Origin: Anisodus tanguticus
Lineage: Eukaryota > Streptophyta > Magnoliopsida > Solanales > Solanaceae
Reading direction: 5' to 3'
NCBI GenBank assembly: GCA_034509755.1
Contig: CM067542.1
Coordinates: forward strand, 24,619,001-24,683,000
Length of the DNA stretch: 64,000 nucleotides
Part shown: positions 25,495 to 39,069 of the stretch, piece by piece
Position numbering within the stretch: the first letter of the stretch is position 1
Layout: each line of letters starts with the position of its first letter
Notes under the pieces: model-generated
The model's input: only the letters and a program-made list of their open reading frames with translations
Databases searched by the model: none
Told to the model about the DNA's origin: nothing
Made by a program: the position numbers and the translations under genes

Positions 25495-26761
25495 TCAAAC
25501 CATAGATATTTGTATCACCTTGTGTATGGAACTCATGAGAGGTCTTGGAAAGTTGCACAACCCAAATGGAATCAAACCCAAGTTGATCTTTAAGACAGTC
25601 TTCCATTCACCTTCTCTTCGGATTTCCACTTGATGGTAGCCACTTCTCAAGTCCATCTTGATGAACAATTTGGCTCCACTTAATCCATCAAAAAGGACTT
25701 TCAACCTCGGCATAGGAAGTTTGTTCCCCATAATGAAGTTGTCGACCTCTTGGCTTTCAACACACGTGTGCCAAGTTTCATTTTCTTTTGACTCCATCAA
25801 GATCATCTCAATGGCCAGATTGTGTGCATATGCTTGAGGGTTAGGTAATGAACTTCTTGGAAATAAACCAAGAGAGTGTTCACTAATCATCATCGAGGAT
25901 GGTCTAGTTGTAAACTAATTCGCACATGCAACTTCCAAAGGCGCCTTTGAGTTGGAACCTATATCACTCCCCTTCTAAATCTCCTTCTCTATCTCTCGCG
26001 CATCAAGTAAGGGGGTCTGGTGTTCTTCTTTGGCCTCAGATTCCTCCAAGGGCTTCCCATTATCTTCATTCATCACCACTCAAGGTTTAGGACATTCCTT
26101 GGCAAAGTGTCCCGATTCTCAACATTGGAAACACCTTTTTCTCTTTATGTTTATCCCCGTTGTGACCTCTACAACACCTTGATCATACAATGGATTAGTA
26201 AAAGAAGTATTACCCTCTTTTACCATTTGATCTTTAATTTTGTGATAATACAAGGGGTTGATAAAAAAAGAGTTTCCCATTTTATTGATATTGGAGGGCT
26301 TTATGTAAGACTTTATGGTACCTCTCATTTGTGGTTTCTCAACCACGCCTCTAAAGGTGCGGCCTGACGATACTTCAACCTTTTCATGACAACTTGTAGG
26401 GAGCTTTATGTGTAGACTTTGCTCATACTCTATCTGCAAAATTTCCTATTCATGTTCTTCTTTAATTTCCTCCAAGAGTCAATCTTGGCTTTGCCCCTTT
26501 TTTTCGGTTGGTTCTTAGCTTTTCGTACCAATCGAAAGAAAATGATTTGAGCCATGACTTGGCAACTTTGAAGCACTCATGATCGTCATATTGCCGGTAT
26601 TTGAAAAATCCCTCAATGGTGTTTTACCATTTAAGGAACTCTTTTGGGCTCATATCTCTATCAAAAGTTGGTAGATCATATTCTTTTCTCAAGATGGGTG
26701 TATGTTTCGTAAACATGTCACTAACGAGTTTCCAAAGTTCTTCTATGTTTGTAAGTGACAT
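25495..26761 (-). pseudogene. gag-RT relic of unit 1
   Basis: The gag ATG is at 26761 and the zinc knuckle at 26133-26092, with TGA after its second cysteine. The RT fragment is open from 25893 to 25495 (132 codons) with LSGAKLFIKMDLRSGYHQV and FGLCNFP. It is the only unit with the normal MDLRSGYHQ spelling, where other copies have MELRSGYHQ or a variant of it, so it may be closest to the ancestor there. Confidence 0.7.
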
Positions 26762-28482
26762 TTTCGTGATGGATATCATGTCAAGGCATGGGACGGGAGC
26801 GGCTTTATCAGATACCAATCTGATGTAAGTACGGAGGGGTAAGTGAGGGTAAGTGGGGCTGAGTTCGGCAGGGAACAAGTTGACGTGAAAATAGATGGGG
26901 AAAGGGGTTCTCGGGTTCTTGGTTTCTAGCCAGGCAGTCGGTATTTAGGGACTGTTTCAGATAGCTGTGTAGGGAATTGGGTCAAGGCGTTTTATGGGAT
27001 GATTATGAGTGTGTTGAGGGTGAGGTTAGTGGTCGGTTCTTGGCGGTTGGGTGGTGGTAAGGCCACGGAAGGAGACTAAAATAGTGAGTTCCAGTGAAGG
27101 ATGTTTAGTGGACTATTTCGTATTGTCGGGTTAGGATGCGATGTTATGGGATGTTTCGGGGCATGGCTCTTGTTGTGGCTATTTATAAGGTACTATGGGA
27201 TTTGATGGTTAAAGGAATGAGGTGGTTTGGATGAGTGATGTACACGGGGTGCTAGGTGCAAACCCGAGTACAAACCAAGTGCTTGGACAGTCGATATAGC
27301 TTGGATAATGACAAGGAGTTTTTAATGACCGAGCCGACACCAAGATGAGGGTGACCAATTTAACAAGGACTAGACCGGGGTTGCCAAGTAAAAGCCCGAA
27401 TATTAACAAAGTAAGGTTGGTCGGAAACCTTGAAATAGACCTGAAGCTTAGGCTAGGTTGGTCCACACAGTTCTAGTGTTTGCTTACCACCAAGGGGGTT
27501 CCTCAAGCTTGTGTTTATTTCTTAGTTAACTAAGTCACCAAAGGGAAACCTTAATTTGGATTCAACTAAGTCACATAATCTTAGTTAAACTTACACCAAA
27601 GGGCTTGGCTCACACAAGAACCAAAGGTACTCCCGGAGCACTACCTAAGAATATCAATCCCGAATTGAAAGACTTAGCAAAGATGGGTAAACACTCAATT
27701 TTTATATTCAACAAACTCTTTCTTTTACAATGGGCTAAGTCATCTATTTATTGTACAAATAGACTATTCTAGAAAGCAAATGAAAAGACGCAAACAAACA
27801 CCTAGTGTGAACGCATTTGGATTGACTTGGTGACAAAGGGAGTTTGGCCACCTCATCATCTTTTCTAGGCCGAAATTGTTGTCTCCTATTTAACAATATT
27901 CATGAACATGATTCTTCCAACAACCTCATCTTCTTCGAATGTATTGGAAGCTTGCATTCCTTGTAGTTGTGTGCCTTGGCCGAACGGATAATGGAGTATT
28001 TCGACCAACACTTCATCTTCTTGGTGTCCTCAAGTTGGTTCATGAATGATATTTTTGGGAGCTTCCTCTTCAAGACCATTCTTGTCCTTGTCAACTTGGC
28101 TTAATTCCTTTCACACGATCTAGACATCCTCTTGTCCTTTCCAACTTGTCCTCTCGGCCTAGTCATCCATTTCCATTACATCCTTATCCTTGATTACCTT
28201 GTCCTATTACGTGATACATTAAATGTGTGCTAAGAAGAACTAAAAAACTAAGCTAAGAAATAAAGACAAACTAAAAGAAAAACAAAGATGGTTTTCGGCC
28301 AAGACCTACATAAAAAGGCCGAATAGAACTTGCTTCCTAGATCTTCATGTGACAACTCCAACTCCATTCCATTTTCCATTCCATGTCAGGTATATAAGTG
28401 TAGAATGACGTGCCATTGTTGGCACTCCTAGCAAAGCTCTTCTAGACTTATGTTGGGAGTTTAAGTTCGCGGACTGATTTAC

Positions 28483-28806
28483 CTAAATCTCCCCTTCTTT
28501 GAAGGAATTTTCCCTCACATTCCCGCCGTCTAAATGTGAAAAAAAAAATACAACAAGTGTTGATCTAATATTTTTCCCATTAGATAGGACCGAAACTTTT
28601 ATCTTGTAGGCGCCTTCCTTTATTCTTGCCAAATATGGATCCGAATATGAGACCAATGGTTTTGATTCAAAATGTTGTCCATATTGGGTCACGGATCCAA
28701 TAAGATATAATCCCTTGCCATAAATAGAATAATGGCAGGGTACATCATTCAATCTTGTGCGAGAGAAAAATATGGCATTTACATTAGTCTCACGTTTGAC
28801 TTCCAA
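28483..28806 (-). pseudogene. Unassigned ORF of unit 2
   Basis: 107 codons open, close to the copies in units 3 and 4, with IGSVTQYGQ where the others read MGSVTQYGQ. Confidence 0.5.
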
Positions 28807-28912
28807 TGGCCCTTCAGGTTTGGCATAGATTCCACCATGGTTGGATTATGACATATGCCCTTGAATTATATGATTAAAACCATAGAAAGTTGTAGCACCT
28901 TGTGTATGGAAC

Positions 28913-30125
28913 TCACGAGAGGTCTTGGAAAATTGCACAACCCAATTTGATCTTTAAGACAGTCTTCCATTCACCTTCTCTTCGGATTTCCACTTGATGG
29001 TAGACACTTCTCAATTCCATCTTGATGAACAATTTGGCTCCACTTAATCCATCAAAAAGGACTTTCAACCTCGGCATAGGAAGTTTGTTCCCCATAATGA
29101 AATTGTCGACCTCTTGGCTTTCAACACACGTGTGCAAAGTTTCATTTTCTTTTGACTGCATCAAGATCATCTCAATGGCCAGATTGTGTGTATATTCTTG
29201 AGGGTTAGGTAATGAACTTCATGGAAATAAACCAAGAGAGTGTTCACTACTCATCATCGAGGATGGTCTGGTTGTAAACTCATTCGCACATGCAACTTCC
29301 AAAGGCTCCTTTGAGTTGGCACCTATATCACTCCCCTTCTTAAGCTCCTTCTCTATCTCTCGCGCATCAAATAAGGGGTCCGGTGTTCTTCTTTGGCCTC
29401 GAGATTCCTCCAAGGGCTTCCCATTATCTTCGATCATCACCACTCAAGGTTTAGGACATTCCTTGGCAAAGTGTCCCGATTCTCAACATTGGAAACACCT
29501 TTTTCTCTTTATGTCTATCTCCTTTGTGACCTCTACAACTCCTTGATCATACAATGGATTAGTAAAAGAAGTATTACCCTCTTTTACCATTTGATCTTTA
29601 ATTTTGTGATAATACAAGGGGTTGATAAAAAAAGAGTTTCCCATTTTATTGATATTGGAGGGCTTTATGTAAGACTTTATGGTACCTCTCATTTGTGGTT
29701 TCTCAACCACGCCTCTAAAGGTGCGGCCTGACGATACTTCAACCTTTTCATGACAACTTGTAGGGAGCTTTATGTGTAGACTTTGCTCATACTCTATCTG
29801 CAAAATTTCCTATTCATGTTCTTCTTTAATTTCCTCCAAGAGTCAATCTTGGCTTTGCCCCTTTTTTTCGGTTGGTTCTTAGCTTTTCGTACCAATCGAA
29901 AGAAAATGATTTGAGCCATGACTTGGCAACTTTGAAGCACTCATGATCGTCATATTGCCGGTACTTGAAAAATCCCTCAATGGTGTTTTACCATTTAACG
30001 AACTCTTTTGTGCTCATATCTCCATAAAAAGTTGGTAGATCATATTATTATCCCAAGATGGGTGTATGTTTCGTAAACATGTGACTAACGAGTTCCCAAA
30101 GTTCTTCTTTTTTTGTAAGTGACAT
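28913..30125 (-). pseudogene. gag-RT relic of unit 2
   Basis: The gag start is at 30125. A central gag segment is open at 29803-29483, a linker at 29443-29219 and RT at 29170-28913. The 16-bp deletion removes the codons before PFGLC, so the RT frame ends early in INLGCAIF-like sequence (here IKLGCAIF). Confidence 0.7.
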
Positions 30126-31128
30126 TTTCGTGATGGCTACCGTGTCAAGGCATGGGATGGGAGTGCCTTTATCTGATACCAATCTGATGTAAGTACGGAG
30201 GTGTAAGTGAGGGTAAGTAGGGCTGAGTTCAGCAGGGAACAAGTTGACGCAAAAATAGATGGGGAAAGGGGTTCTTGGGTTCTTGGTTTCAAGCGGGCAA
30301 TCGGGATTTAGGGACCGTTTCGGATAGCTGTGTAGGGAATTGGGTCAAGGCGTTTTATGGGATGATTATGAGTGTGTTGAGGGTAAGGTTAATGGTTGGT
30401 AATTGGCGGTTGGGTGGTGAAAAGGCCACGGAAGGAGACTGAAAGAGTGAGTTCCAGTGAAGGATGTTTAGAGGACTATTTCGTATTCGGGTTAGGATGC
30501 GATGTTATGGGAGGTTTCGGGGCATGGCTCTTATTGTGGCTATTTATAAGGTACTGTGGGATGTGATGGTGAAAGGAATGAGGTGGTTTGGACGAGTGAT
30601 GTACACGGGGTGCTAGGTGCAAACCCGAGTACAAACCAAGTGTTTGTACGGTCAATATAAGCTATGGACACAAATCGATATAGCTTGGATAATGACAAGG
30701 AGTTTTTAATGCCCGAGCCGACACCAAGATGAGGGTGACCAATTTAACAAGGACTAGACCGGGGTTGCCAAGTAAAAGCCCGAATATTAACAAAGTAAGG
30801 TTGGTCGGAAACCTTGAAATAGACCTTGAGCTTAGGCTAGGTTGGTCCACACAGTTCCAGTGTTTGCTTACCACCAAGGGGGTTCCTCAAGCTTGGGTTT
30901 ATTTCTTAGTTAACTAAGTCACCGAAGGGAAACCTTAGCTTGGATTCAACTAAGTCACATAATCTTAGTTAAACTTACACCAAGGGGCTTGGCTCACACA
31001 AGAACCAAAGGTACTCCCGAAGCACTACCTAAGAATATAAATCCCGAATTGAAAGACTTAGCAAAGATGAGTAACCACTCAATTTAAATATTCAACAAAC
31101 TCTGCCTTTTACAATGGGCTAAGTCCTC

Positions 31129-31136
31129 TATTTATA
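31129..31136 (-). promoter_or_regulatory. LTR TATA box (unit 3, representative)
   Basis: The minus strand reads TATAAATA within GTACTATAAATAGAGGAC. Counterparts are 34514-34521, 37899-37906, 41287-41294, 44726-44733, 57517-57524 and 60849-60856. An AATAAA follows about 230 bp downstream (for example 37673-37668 in unit 5), so R can be placed between them. Confidence 0.7.
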
Positions 31137-31866
31137 GTACAAATAGACTTTTCTAGAAAGCAAATGAAAAGACACAAACAAACACCTAGTGTGAACGCAT
31201 TTGGATTGACTTGGTGACCAAGGGAGTTCGACCACCTCTTTATATTTTCTAGGTCGAAATTGTTGACTCCTATTTAACAATATTCATGAACTTGATTCTT
31301 CCAACAACCTCATCTTCTTCGAATGTATTGGAAGCTTGCATTCCGTGCAGTTGTGTGCCTTGGCCGAACGGATAATGGAGTATTTCGACCAACACTTCAT
31401 CTTCTTGGTGTCCTCAAGTTGGTTCATGAATGATATTTTTGGGAGCTTCCTCTTCAAGACCATTCTTGTCCTTGTCAACTTGGCTTAATTCCTTTCACAC
31501 GATCTAGACATCCTCTTGTCCTTTCCAACTTGTCCTCTCGGCCTAGTCATCCATTTCCATTACATCCTTATCCTTGATTACCTTGTCCTATTACGTGATA
31601 CATTAAATGTGTGCTAAGAAGAACTAAAAAACTAAGCTAAGAAATAAAGACAAACTAAAAGAAAAACAAACATGGTTTTCGGCCAAGACCTACATAAAAA
31701 GGCCGAATAAAACTTGCTTACTAGATCTTCATGTGACAACTCCAACTCCATTCCATTTTCCATTCCATGTCAGGTATATAAGTGTAGAATGACGTGCCAT
31801 TGTTGGCACTCCTAGCAAAGCTCTTCTAGACTTATGTTGGGAGTTTAAGTTCGCGGACTGATTTAC

Positions 31867-32190
31867 CTAAATCTCCCCTTCTTTGAAGGAATTTTCCCTC
31901 ACATTCACGCCGTCTAAATGTGAAAAAAAAAATTCAACAAGTGTTGATCTAATATTTTTCCCATTAGATAGGACCGAAACTTTTATCTTGTAGGCGCCTT
32001 CCTTTATTCTTGCCAAATATGGATCCGAATATGAGACCAATGGTTTTGATTCAAAATGTTGTCCATATTGGGTCACGGATCCCATAAGATATAATCCCTT
32101 GCCATAAATAGAATAATGGCATGGTACATCATTCAATCTTGTGCGAGAGAAAAATATGGCATTTACATTAGTCTCACGTTTGACTTCCAA
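31867..32190 (-). CDS. Unassigned ORF between RT fragment and polypurine tract (unit 3)
   Basis: A 107-codon minus-strand frame reads TNVNAIFFSRTRLNDVPCHY, then SIYGKGLYLMGSVTQYGQ, SYSDPYLARIKEGAYKIK and a C-terminus FKEGEI that runs into the polypurine tract. I do not recognise the family. It has no signal peptide, membrane segment or catalytic motif that I can name. It sits where integrase or an extra 3' ORF would be in a full element, and could be an out-of-context remnant of pol. It is open for 90-107 codons in units 2-6 and 9, and is broken by deletions in unit 8 and by a one-base loss in unit 7. Shared array history may explain that conservation without any function. Confidence 0.35.
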   Translation of the reverse strand: MEVKRETNVNAIFFSRTRLNDVPCHYSIYGKGLYLMGSVTQYGQHFESKPLVSYSDPYLARIKEGAYKIKVSVLSNGKNIRSTLVEFFFSHLDGVNVRENSFKEGEI

Positions 32191-32296
32191 TGGCCCTTCA
32201 GGTTTGGCATAGATTCCACCATGGTTGGATTATGACATATGCCCTTGAATTATATGATTAAAACCATAGATAGTTGTAGCACCTTGTGTATGGAAC

Positions 32297-33508
32297 TCAC
32301 GAGAGGTCATGGAAAATTGCACAACCCAAGTTGATCTTTAAGACAGTCTTCCATTCACCTTCTCTTCGGATTTCCACTTGATGGTAGCCACTTCTCAATT
32401 CCATCTTGATAAACAATTTGGCTCCACTTAATCCATCAAAAAGGACTTTCAACCTCGGCATAGGAAGTTTGTTCCCCATAATGAAATTGTCGACCTCTTG
32501 GCTTTCAACACACGTGTGCAAAGTTTCATTTTCTTTTGACTGCATCAAGATCATCTCAATGGCCAGATTGTGTGTATATTCTTGAGGGTTAGGTAATGAA
32601 CTTCATGGAAATAAACCAAGAGAGTGTTCACTACTCATCATCGAGGATGGTCTGGTTGTAAACTCATTCGCACATGCAACTTCCAAAGGCTCCTTTGAGT
32701 TGGCACCTATATCACTCCCCTTCTTAAGCTCCTTCTCTATCTCTCGCGCATCAAGTAAGGGGGTCTGGTGTTCTTCTTTGGCCTCAGATTCCTCCAAGGG
32801 CTTCCCATTATCTTCAGTCATCACCACTCAAGGTTTAGGACATTCCTTGGCAAAGTGTCCCGATTCTCAACATTGGAAACACCTTTTTCTCTTTATGTCT
32901 ATCCCTTTGTGACTTCTACAACTCCTTGATCATACAATGGATTAGTAAAAGAAGTATTACCCTCTTTTACCATTTGATCTTTAATTTTGTGATAATACAA
33001 GGGGTTGATAAAAAAAGAGTTTCCCATTTTATTGATATTGGAGGGCTTTATGTAAGACTTTATGGTACCTCTCATTTGTGGTTTCTCAACCACGCCTCTA
33101 AAGGTGCGGCTCGACGATACTTCAACCTTTTCATGACAACTTGTAGGGAGCTTTAAGTGTAGACTTTGCTCATACTCTATCTGCAAAATTTCCTATTCAT
33201 GTTCTTCTTTAATTTCCTCCAAGAGTCAATCTTGGCTTTGCCCCTTTTTTTCGGTTGGTTCTTAGACTTTCGTACCAATCGAAAGAAAATGATTTGAGCC
33301 ATGACTTGGCAACTTTGAAGCACTCATGATCGTCATATTGCCGGTACTTGAAAAATCCCTCAATGGTGTTTTACCATTTAACGAACTCTTTTGGGCTCAT
33401 ATCTCCATAAAAAGTTGGTAGATCATATTATTATCCCAAGATGGGTGTATGTTTCGTAAACATGTGACTAACGAGTTCCCAAAGTTCTTCTTTTTTTGTA
33501 AGTGACAT
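32297..33508 (-). pseudogene. gag-RT relic of unit 3
   Basis: The gag start is at 33508, with further open stretches 33186-32899 (gag), 32827-32603 (linker) and 32554-32297 (RT, 16-bp deletion type). Confidence 0.7.
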
Positions 33509-35251
33509 TTTCGTGATGGCTACCGTGTCAAGGCATGGGATGGGAGTGCCTTTATCGATACCAATCTGATGTAAGTACGGAGGTGTAAGTGAGGGTAAGT
33601 AGGGCCGAGTTCGGCGGGGAACAAGTTGACGCAAAAATAGATGGGGAAAGGGGTTCTTGGGTTCTTGGTTTCAAGCCGGGCAGTCGGGATTTAGGGACTG
33701 TTTCGGATAGCTGTGTAGGGAATTGGGTCAAGGCGTTTTATGGGATGATTATGAGTGTGTTGAGGGTAAGGTTAATGGTCGGTAATTGGCGGTTGGGTGG
33801 TGAAAAGGCCACGGAAGGAGACTGAAAGAGTGAGTTCCAGTGAAGGATGTTTAGTGGACTATTTCGTATTGTCGGGTTAGGATGCGATGTTATGGGAGGT
33901 TTCGGGGCATGGCTCTTATTGTGGCTATTTATAAGGTACTGTGGGATGTGATGGTGAAAGGAATGAGGTGGTTTGGACGAGTGATGTACACGGGGTGCTA
34001 GGTGCAAACCCGAGTACAAACCAAGTGTTTGTACGGTCAATATAAGCTATGGACACAAATCGATATAGCTTGGATAATGACAAGGAGTTTTTAATGCCCG
34101 AGCCGACACCAAGATGAGGGTGACCAATTTAACAAGGACTAGACCGGGGTTGCCAAGTAAAAGCCCGAATATTAACAAAGTAAGGTTGGTCGGAAACCTT
34201 GAAATAGACCTGAAGCTTAGGCTAGGTTGGTCCACACAGTTCCAGTGTTTGCTTACCACTAAGGGGGTTTCTCAAGCTTGGGTTTATTTCTTAGTTAACT
34301 AAGTCACCGAAGGGAAACCTTAGCTTGGATTCAACTAAGTCACATAATCTTAGTTAAACTTACACCAAGGGGCTTGGCTCACACAAGAACCAAAGGTACT
34401 CCCGAAGAACTACCTAAGAATATAAATCCCGAATTGAAAGACTTAGCAAAGATGAGTAACCACTCAATTTAAATATTCAACAAACTCTGCCTTTTACAAT
34501 GGGCTAAGTCCTCTATTTATAGTACAAATAGACTTTTCTAGAAAGCAAATGAAAAGACACAAACAAACACCTAGTGTGAACGCATTTGGATTGACTTGGT
34601 GACTAAGGGAGTTCGACCACCTCTTTATATTTTCTAGGTCGAAATTGTTGACTCCTATTTAACAATATTCATGAACTTGATTCTTCCAACAACCTCATCT
34701 TCTTCGAATGTATTGGAAGCTTGCATTCATTGCAGTTGTGTGCCTTGGCCGAACGGATAATGGAGTATTTCGACCAACACTTCATCTTCTTGGTGTCCTC
34801 AAGTTGGTTCATGAATGATATTTTTGGGAGCTTCCTCTTCAAGACCATTCTTGTCCTTGTCAACTTGGCTTAATTCCTTTCACACGATCTAGACATCCTC
34901 TTGTCCTTTCCAACTTGTCCTCTCGGCCTAGTCATCCATTTCCATTACATCCTTATCCTTGATTACCTTGTCCTATTACGTGATACATTAAATGTGTCCT
35001 AAGAAGAACTAAAAAACTAAGCTAAGAAATAAAGACAAACTAAAAGAAAAACAAACATGGTTTTCGGCCAAGACCTACATAAAAAGGCCGAATAGAACTT
35101 GCTTACTAGATCTTCATGTGACAACTCCAACTCCATTCCATTTTCCATTCCATGTCAGGTATATAAGTGTAGAATGACGTGCCATTGTTGGCACTCCTAG
35201 CAAAGCTCTTCTAGACTTATGTTGGGAGTTTAAGTTCGCGGACTGATTTAC

Positions 35252-35575
35252 CTAAATCTCCCCTTCTTTGAAGGAATTTTCCCTCACATTCACGCCGTCT
35301 AAATGTGGGAAAAAAAATTCAACAAGTGTTGATCTAATATTTTTCCCATTAGATAGGACCGAAACTTTTATCTTGTAGGCGCCTTCCTTTATTCTTGCCA
35401 TATATGGATCCGAATATGAGACCAATGGTTTTGATTCAAAATGTTGTCCATATTGGGTCACGGATCCCATAAGATATAATCCCTTGCCATAAATAGAATA
35501 ATGGCATGGTACATCATTCAATCTTGTGCGAGAGAAAAATATGGCATTTACATTAGTCTCACGTTTGACTTCCAA
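35252..35575 (-). pseudogene. Unassigned ORF of unit 4
   Basis: 107 codons open. It differs from the unit 3 copy at a few residues, including PYMARI and FFFPHLDG. Confidence 0.45.
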
Positions 35576-35681
35576 TGGCCCTTCAGGTTTGGCATAGATT
35601 CCACCATGGTTGGATTATGACATATGCCCTTGAATTATATGATTAAAACCATAGATAGTTGTAGCACCTTGTGTATGGAAC

Positions 35682-36893
35682 TCACGAGAGGTCTTGGAAA
35701 ATTGCACAACCCAAGTTGATCTTTAAGACAGTCTTCCATTCACCTTCTCTTCGAATTTCCACTTGATGGTAGCCACTTCTCAATTCCATCTTGATAAACA
35801 ATTTGGCTCCACTTAATCCATCAAAAAGGACTTTCAACCTCGTCATAGAAAGTTTGTTCCCCATAATGAAATTGTCGACCTCTTGGCTTTCAACACACGT
35901 GTGCAAAGTTTCATTTTCTTTTGACTGCATCAAGATCATCTCAATGGCCAGATTGTGTGTATATTCTTGAGGTTAGGTAATGAACTTCATGGAAATAAAC
36001 CAAGAGAGTGTTCACTACTCATCATCGAGGATGGTCTGGTTGTAAACTCATTCGCACATGCAACTTCCAAAGGCTCCTTTGAGTTGGCACCTATATCACT
36101 CCCCTTCTTAAGCTCCTTCTCTATCTCTCGCGCATCAAGTAAGGGGGTCTGGTGTTCTTCTTTGGCCTCAGATTCCTCCAAGGGCTTCCCATTATCTTCA
36201 GTCATCACCACTCAAGGTTTAGGACATTCCTTGGCAAAGTGTCCCGATTCTCAACATTGGAAACACCTTTTTCTCTTTATGTCTATCCCCTTTGTGACTT
36301 CTACAACTCCTTGATCATACAATGGATTAGTAAAAGAAGTATTACCCTCTTTTACCATTTGATCTTTAATTTTGTGAGAATACAAGGGGTTGATAAAAAA
36401 AGAGTTTCCCATTTTATTGATATTGGAGGGCTTTATGTAAGACTTTATGGTACCTCTCATTTGTGGTTTCTCAACCACGCCTCTAATGGTGCGGCCTGAC
36501 GATACTTCAACCTTTTCATGACAACTTGTAGGGAGCTTTAAGTGTAGACTTTGCTCATACTCTATCTGCAAAATTTCCTATTCATGTTCTTCTTTAATTT
36601 CCTCCAAGAGTCAATCTTGGCTTTGCCCCTTTTTTTCGGTTGGTTCTTAGATTTTCGTACCAATCGAAAGAAAATGATTTGATCCATGACTTGGCAACTT
36701 TGAAGCACTCATGATCGTCATATTGCCGGTACTTGAAAAATGCCTCAATGGTGTTTTACCATTTAACGAACTCTTTTGGGCTCATATCTCCATAAAAAGT
36801 TGGTAGATCATATTATTATCCCAAGATGGGTGTATGTTTCGTAAACATGTGACTAACGAGTTCCCAAAGTTCTTCTTTTTTTGTAAGTGACAT
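35682..36893 (-). pseudogene. gag-RT relic of unit 4
   Basis: The gag start is at 36893. Open pieces are 36571-36251, 36211-35987 and 35939-35682. The RT has LSMTRLKVLFDGL where other units have LPMPRLKVLFDGL, and the 16-bp deletion. Confidence 0.7.
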
Positions 36894-38636
36894 TTTCGTG
36901 ATGGCTACCGTGTCAAGGCATGGGATGGGAGTGCCTTTATCTGATACCAATCTGATGTAAGTACGGAGGTGTAAGTGAGGGTAAGTAGGGCTGAGTTCGG
37001 CAGGGAACAAGTTGACGCAAAAATAGATGGGGAAAGGGGTTCTTGGGTTCTTGGTTTCAAGCCGGGCAGTCGGGATTTAGGGACTGTTTCGGATAGCTGT
37101 GTAGGGAATTGGGTCAAGGCGTTTTATGGGATGATTATGAGTGTGTTGAGGGTAAGGTTAATGGTCGGTAATTGGCGGTTGGGTGGTGAAAAGGCCACGG
37201 AAGGAGACTGAAAGAGTGAGTTCCAGTGAAGGATGTTTAGTGGACTATTTCGTATTGTCGGGTTAGGATGCGATGTTATGGGAGGTTTCGGGGCATGGCT
37301 CTTATTGTGGCTATTTATAAGGTACTGTGGGATGTGATGGTGAAAGGAATGAGGTGGTTTGGACGAGTGATGTACACGGGGTGCTAGGTGCAAACCCGAG
37401 TACAAACCAAGTGTTTGTACGGTCAATATAAGCTATGGACACAGTCGATATAGCTTGGATAATGACAAGGAGTTTTTAATGCCCGAGCCGACACCAAGAT
37501 GAGGGTGACCAATTTAACAAGGACTAGACCGGGGTTGCCAAGTAAAAGCCCGAATATTAACAAAGTAAGGTTGGTCGGAAACCTTGAAATAGACCTTGAG
37601 CTTAGGCTAGGTTGGTCCACACAGTTCCAGTGTTTGCTTACCACTAAGGGGGTTCCTCAAGCTTGGGTTTATTTCTTAGTTAACTAAGTCACCGAAGGGA
37701 AACCTTAGCTTGGATTCAACTAAGTCACATAATCTTAGTTAAACTTACACCAAGGGGCTTGGCTCACACAAGAACCAAAGGTACTCCCGAAGCACTACCT
37801 AAGAATATAAATCCCGAATTGAAAGACTTAGCAAAGATGAGTAACCACTCAATTTAAATATTCAACAAACTCTGCCTTTTACAATGGGCTAAGTCCTCTA
37901 TTTATAGTACAAATAGACTTTTCTAGAAAGCAAATGAAAAGACACAAACTAACACCTAGTGTGAACGCATTTGGATTGACTTGGTGACCAAGGGAGTTCG
38001 GCCACCTCTTTATATTTTCTAGGTCGAAATTGTTGACTCCTATTTAACAATATTTATGAACTTGATTCTTCCAACAACCTCATCTTCTTCGAATGTGTTG
38101 GAAGCTTCAATTCCTTGCATTTGTGTGCCTTGGCCGGACGGATAATGGAGTATTTCGACCAACACTTCATCTTCCTGGTGTCCTCAAGTTGGTTCATGAA
38201 TTATATTTTTGGGAGCTTCCTCTTCTAGACCATTCTTTTCCTTGTCAACTTGGCTTAATTCCTTTCACACGATCTAGACATCTTCTTGTCCTTTCCAACT
38301 TGTCCTCTCGGCCTAGTCATCCATTTCCATTACATCATTGTCCTTGATTACCTTGTCCTATTACGTGATACATTAAATATTTCCTAAGAAGAACTAAAAA
38401 ACTAAGCTAAGAAATAAAGACAAACTAAAAGAAAAACAAACATGGTTTTCGGCCAACACCTACGTAAAAAGGCCGAATAGAACTTGCTTCCTAGATCTTC
38501 ATGTGACAACTCCAACTCCATTCCATTTTCCATTCCATGTCAGGTATATAAGTGTAGAATGACGTGCCATTGTTGGCACTCCTAGCAAAGCTCTTCTAGA
38601 CTTATGTTGGGAGTTCAAGTTCGCGGACTGATTTAC

Positions 38637-38909
38637 CTAAATCTCCCCTTCTTTGAAAGATTTTTCCGTCAAATTCACGCCGTCTAAATGTGAAAAAAAA
38701 AATTCAACAACAAGTGTTGATCTAATATTTTCCCCATTAGATAGGACCGAAAGTTTTATCTTGTAGGCGCCTTCCTTAATTCTTGCCAAATATGGATCCG
38801 AATATGAGACCAATGGTTTTGATTCAAAATGTTGTCCATATTGGGTCACGGATCCCATAAGATATAATCCCTTGCCATAAATAGAATAATGGCAGGGTAC
38901 ATCATTCAA
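38637..38909 (-). pseudogene. Unassigned ORF of unit 5
   Basis: 90 codons starting MNDVPCHYSIYGKG. The upstream TNVNA part is separated by a stop present in the GTCAC-type units. Confidence 0.45.
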
Positions 38910-39069
38910 TCTTGTGTGAGAGAAAAATATGGCATTTACATTAGTCTCACGTTTGACTCCTAATGGCCCTTCATGTTTGGCATAGATTCCACCATGGTTG
39001 GATTATGACATATGCCCTTGAATGATGTGATTCAAACCATAGATAGTTGTAGCACCTTGTGTAAGGAAC

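Larger units (their letters stand above)
23438..26820 (-). mobile_element. Array unit 1
   Basis: LTR 23438-25120, polypurine tract complement 25121-25134, interior to the primer site at 26806-26817. The TATA region near 24381 is altered (TTTAAATA on the minus strand, against TATAAATA elsewhere). The primer site also differs (TGGTATCTGATA). It is the most diverged unit, as often seen at array edges. It keeps the 16-bp RT segment lost in units 2-5 and 8. Confidence 0.85.
26821..30184 (-). mobile_element. Array unit 2
   Basis: LTR 26821-28486, polypurine tract complement 28487-28500, interior to the primer site ending at 30181. The TATA box is altered by one base near 27744. It carries the 16-bp RT deletion and the GTGAC marker in gag. 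Confidence 0.85.
30185..33566 (-). mobile_element. Array unit 3
   Basis: LTR 30185-31870, polypurine tract complement 31871-31884, TATA box at 31129-31136. It is nearly identical to unit 4, including the 16-bp RT deletion, the GTGAC gag marker and TTCGACCACCTCTTTATATT in the LTR, so these two copies separated most recently. Confidence 0.85.
33567..36952 (-). mobile_element. Array unit 4
   Basis: LTR 33567-35255, TATA 34514-34521, polypurine tract complement 35256-35269. It is the near twin of unit 3. A base change turns the PYLARI of the unassigned ORF into PYMARI. Confidence 0.85.

Noticed and set aside
35955..36314. Long plus-strand frames in the array (also near 26020, 29393, 42829)
   Set aside because: They recur at the same place in every unit opposite the gag/linker frame and show no domain; mirror frames of the real gag-RT relic.
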